A stretch of DNA of 64,000 nt from Erysipelotrichaceae bacterium 66202529 (lineage in GTDB: Bacteria > Bacillota_I > Bacilli_A > Erysipelotrichales > Erysipelotrichaceae), in contig CP046174.1 of NCBI GenBank assembly GCA_017161075.1, positions 3,534,001 to 3,598,000 on the forward strand. The letters are read 5' to 3'. A program made the translations under genes and the position numbers. The notes below the pieces were generated by a model. That model was not told where the DNA came from. It did no database searches and saw only the letters and a program-made list of their open reading frames with translations. Positions within the stretch are counted from its first letter, which is position 1, and every line of letters starts with the position of its first letter. This document shows, one piece after another, positions 63,966-64,000 of the stretch.

Positions 63966-64000
63966 TTACACATCCTCCGTTTCATTCTTCTTCGGCTTTT
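63966..64000 (-). CDS. C-terminal end of an unidentified gene
   Basis: The last 10 codons of a minus-strand frame (KPKKNETEDV, then TAA at 63966) enter from the right edge. A GAGGATG/CATCCTC stem follows, as expected at a gene end. Another frame ends KAEEE at 63982, so the frame choice is uncertain. Confidence 0.35.
   Translation of the reverse strand, partial: KPKKNETEDV

Larger units (their letters stand above)
41570..64000 (+). mobile_element. Integrative conjugative element, Tn1549/Tn916 superfamily (left end and core; right end outside)
   Basis: A sharp change from AT-rich to GC-rich sequence coincides with disruption of a host gene. The contents are a typical Firmicutes conjugation module: RepA-like, PcfB, VirD4, Maff2, VirB6-like, PrgI, VirB4, NlpC/P60, DUF4315, DUF4366, topoisomerase, relaxase and MobC. 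The integrase and excisionase genes, normally at the other end, are not in the window. The left boundary is accurate to a few bases only. Confidence 0.9.

Overview
The window comes from a low-GC Gram-positive gut-type bacterium, most likely an Erysipelotrichaceae member close to [Clostridium] innocuum. This is an inference from codon style, AGGAGG/GAGGTG ribosome sites, glycyl-radical metabolism, collagen-like GPT-repeat proteins and sortase-type surface proteins; no rRNA is present to confirm it. From about 41.57 kb the sequence becomes visibly GC-rich, marking an integrated conjugative element of the Tn1549/Tn916 superfamily that runs off the right edge.

Layout. 0-4 kb: a glycyl radical enzyme (partial), a GH1 glycosidase and a DeoR regulator, all on the minus strand. 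4.5-6 kb: an intact collagen-like protein. 6-10.4 kb: a lipoprotein / ABC ATPase / large ABC permease operon. 10.5-15.1 kb: two sortase-type surface proteins, one a cysteine-bearing leucine-rich-repeat protein, and a possible small peptide. 15.2-17.3 kb: an AgrC/LytTR-type two-component system. 17.5-20.3 kb: an OmpR-type two-component system with an accessory membrane protein. 20.6-23.3 kb: a small HTH-like protein and a membrane glycerophosphodiesterase. 23.5-28.7 kb: two small genes, then a NanE-like epimerase, an unusual glycyl radical enzyme (GCGE active site) and its activase. 29.2-34.1 kb: a second collagen-like gene split by a 3,784-bp serine-recombinase element. 34.5-41.5 kb: ordinary chromosome with DUF4230, Dabb, DeoR and P-type ATPase genes, tRNA-Arg(CCT), and a truncated ATPase-like regulator cut by the conjugative element. 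41.6-64 kb: replication initiator, PcfB, VirD4, Maff2, VirB6-like, MT-A70 methylase, PrgI, VirB4, NlpC/P60, DUF4315, DUF4366, topoisomerase, a giant anti-restriction fusion, and a divergent HTH / Cys-rich VLP / relaxase / MobC block.

How it works together. Two regulatory circuits can be read from the DNA. The OmpR-type system's own promoter and the ABC-operon promoter 10 kb away share GATACAA direct repeats with 11-bp pitch, each placed exactly 8 bp from the -10 box. The LytTR system's promoter and the promoter of the nearby surface protein share an 11-bp motif repeated with 20-bp pitch, about 32 bp upstream of the -10.

The most striking locus is the collagen-like gene. The element's ends lie in an 8-bp GTTACAGG repeat inside a Gly-Val-Thr-Gly codon run. 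Precise excision would restore a 368-codon frame, and the joined element ends form a palindromic attP-like site. This resembles developmentally excised elements such as skin, although no regulation can be shown from sequence alone.
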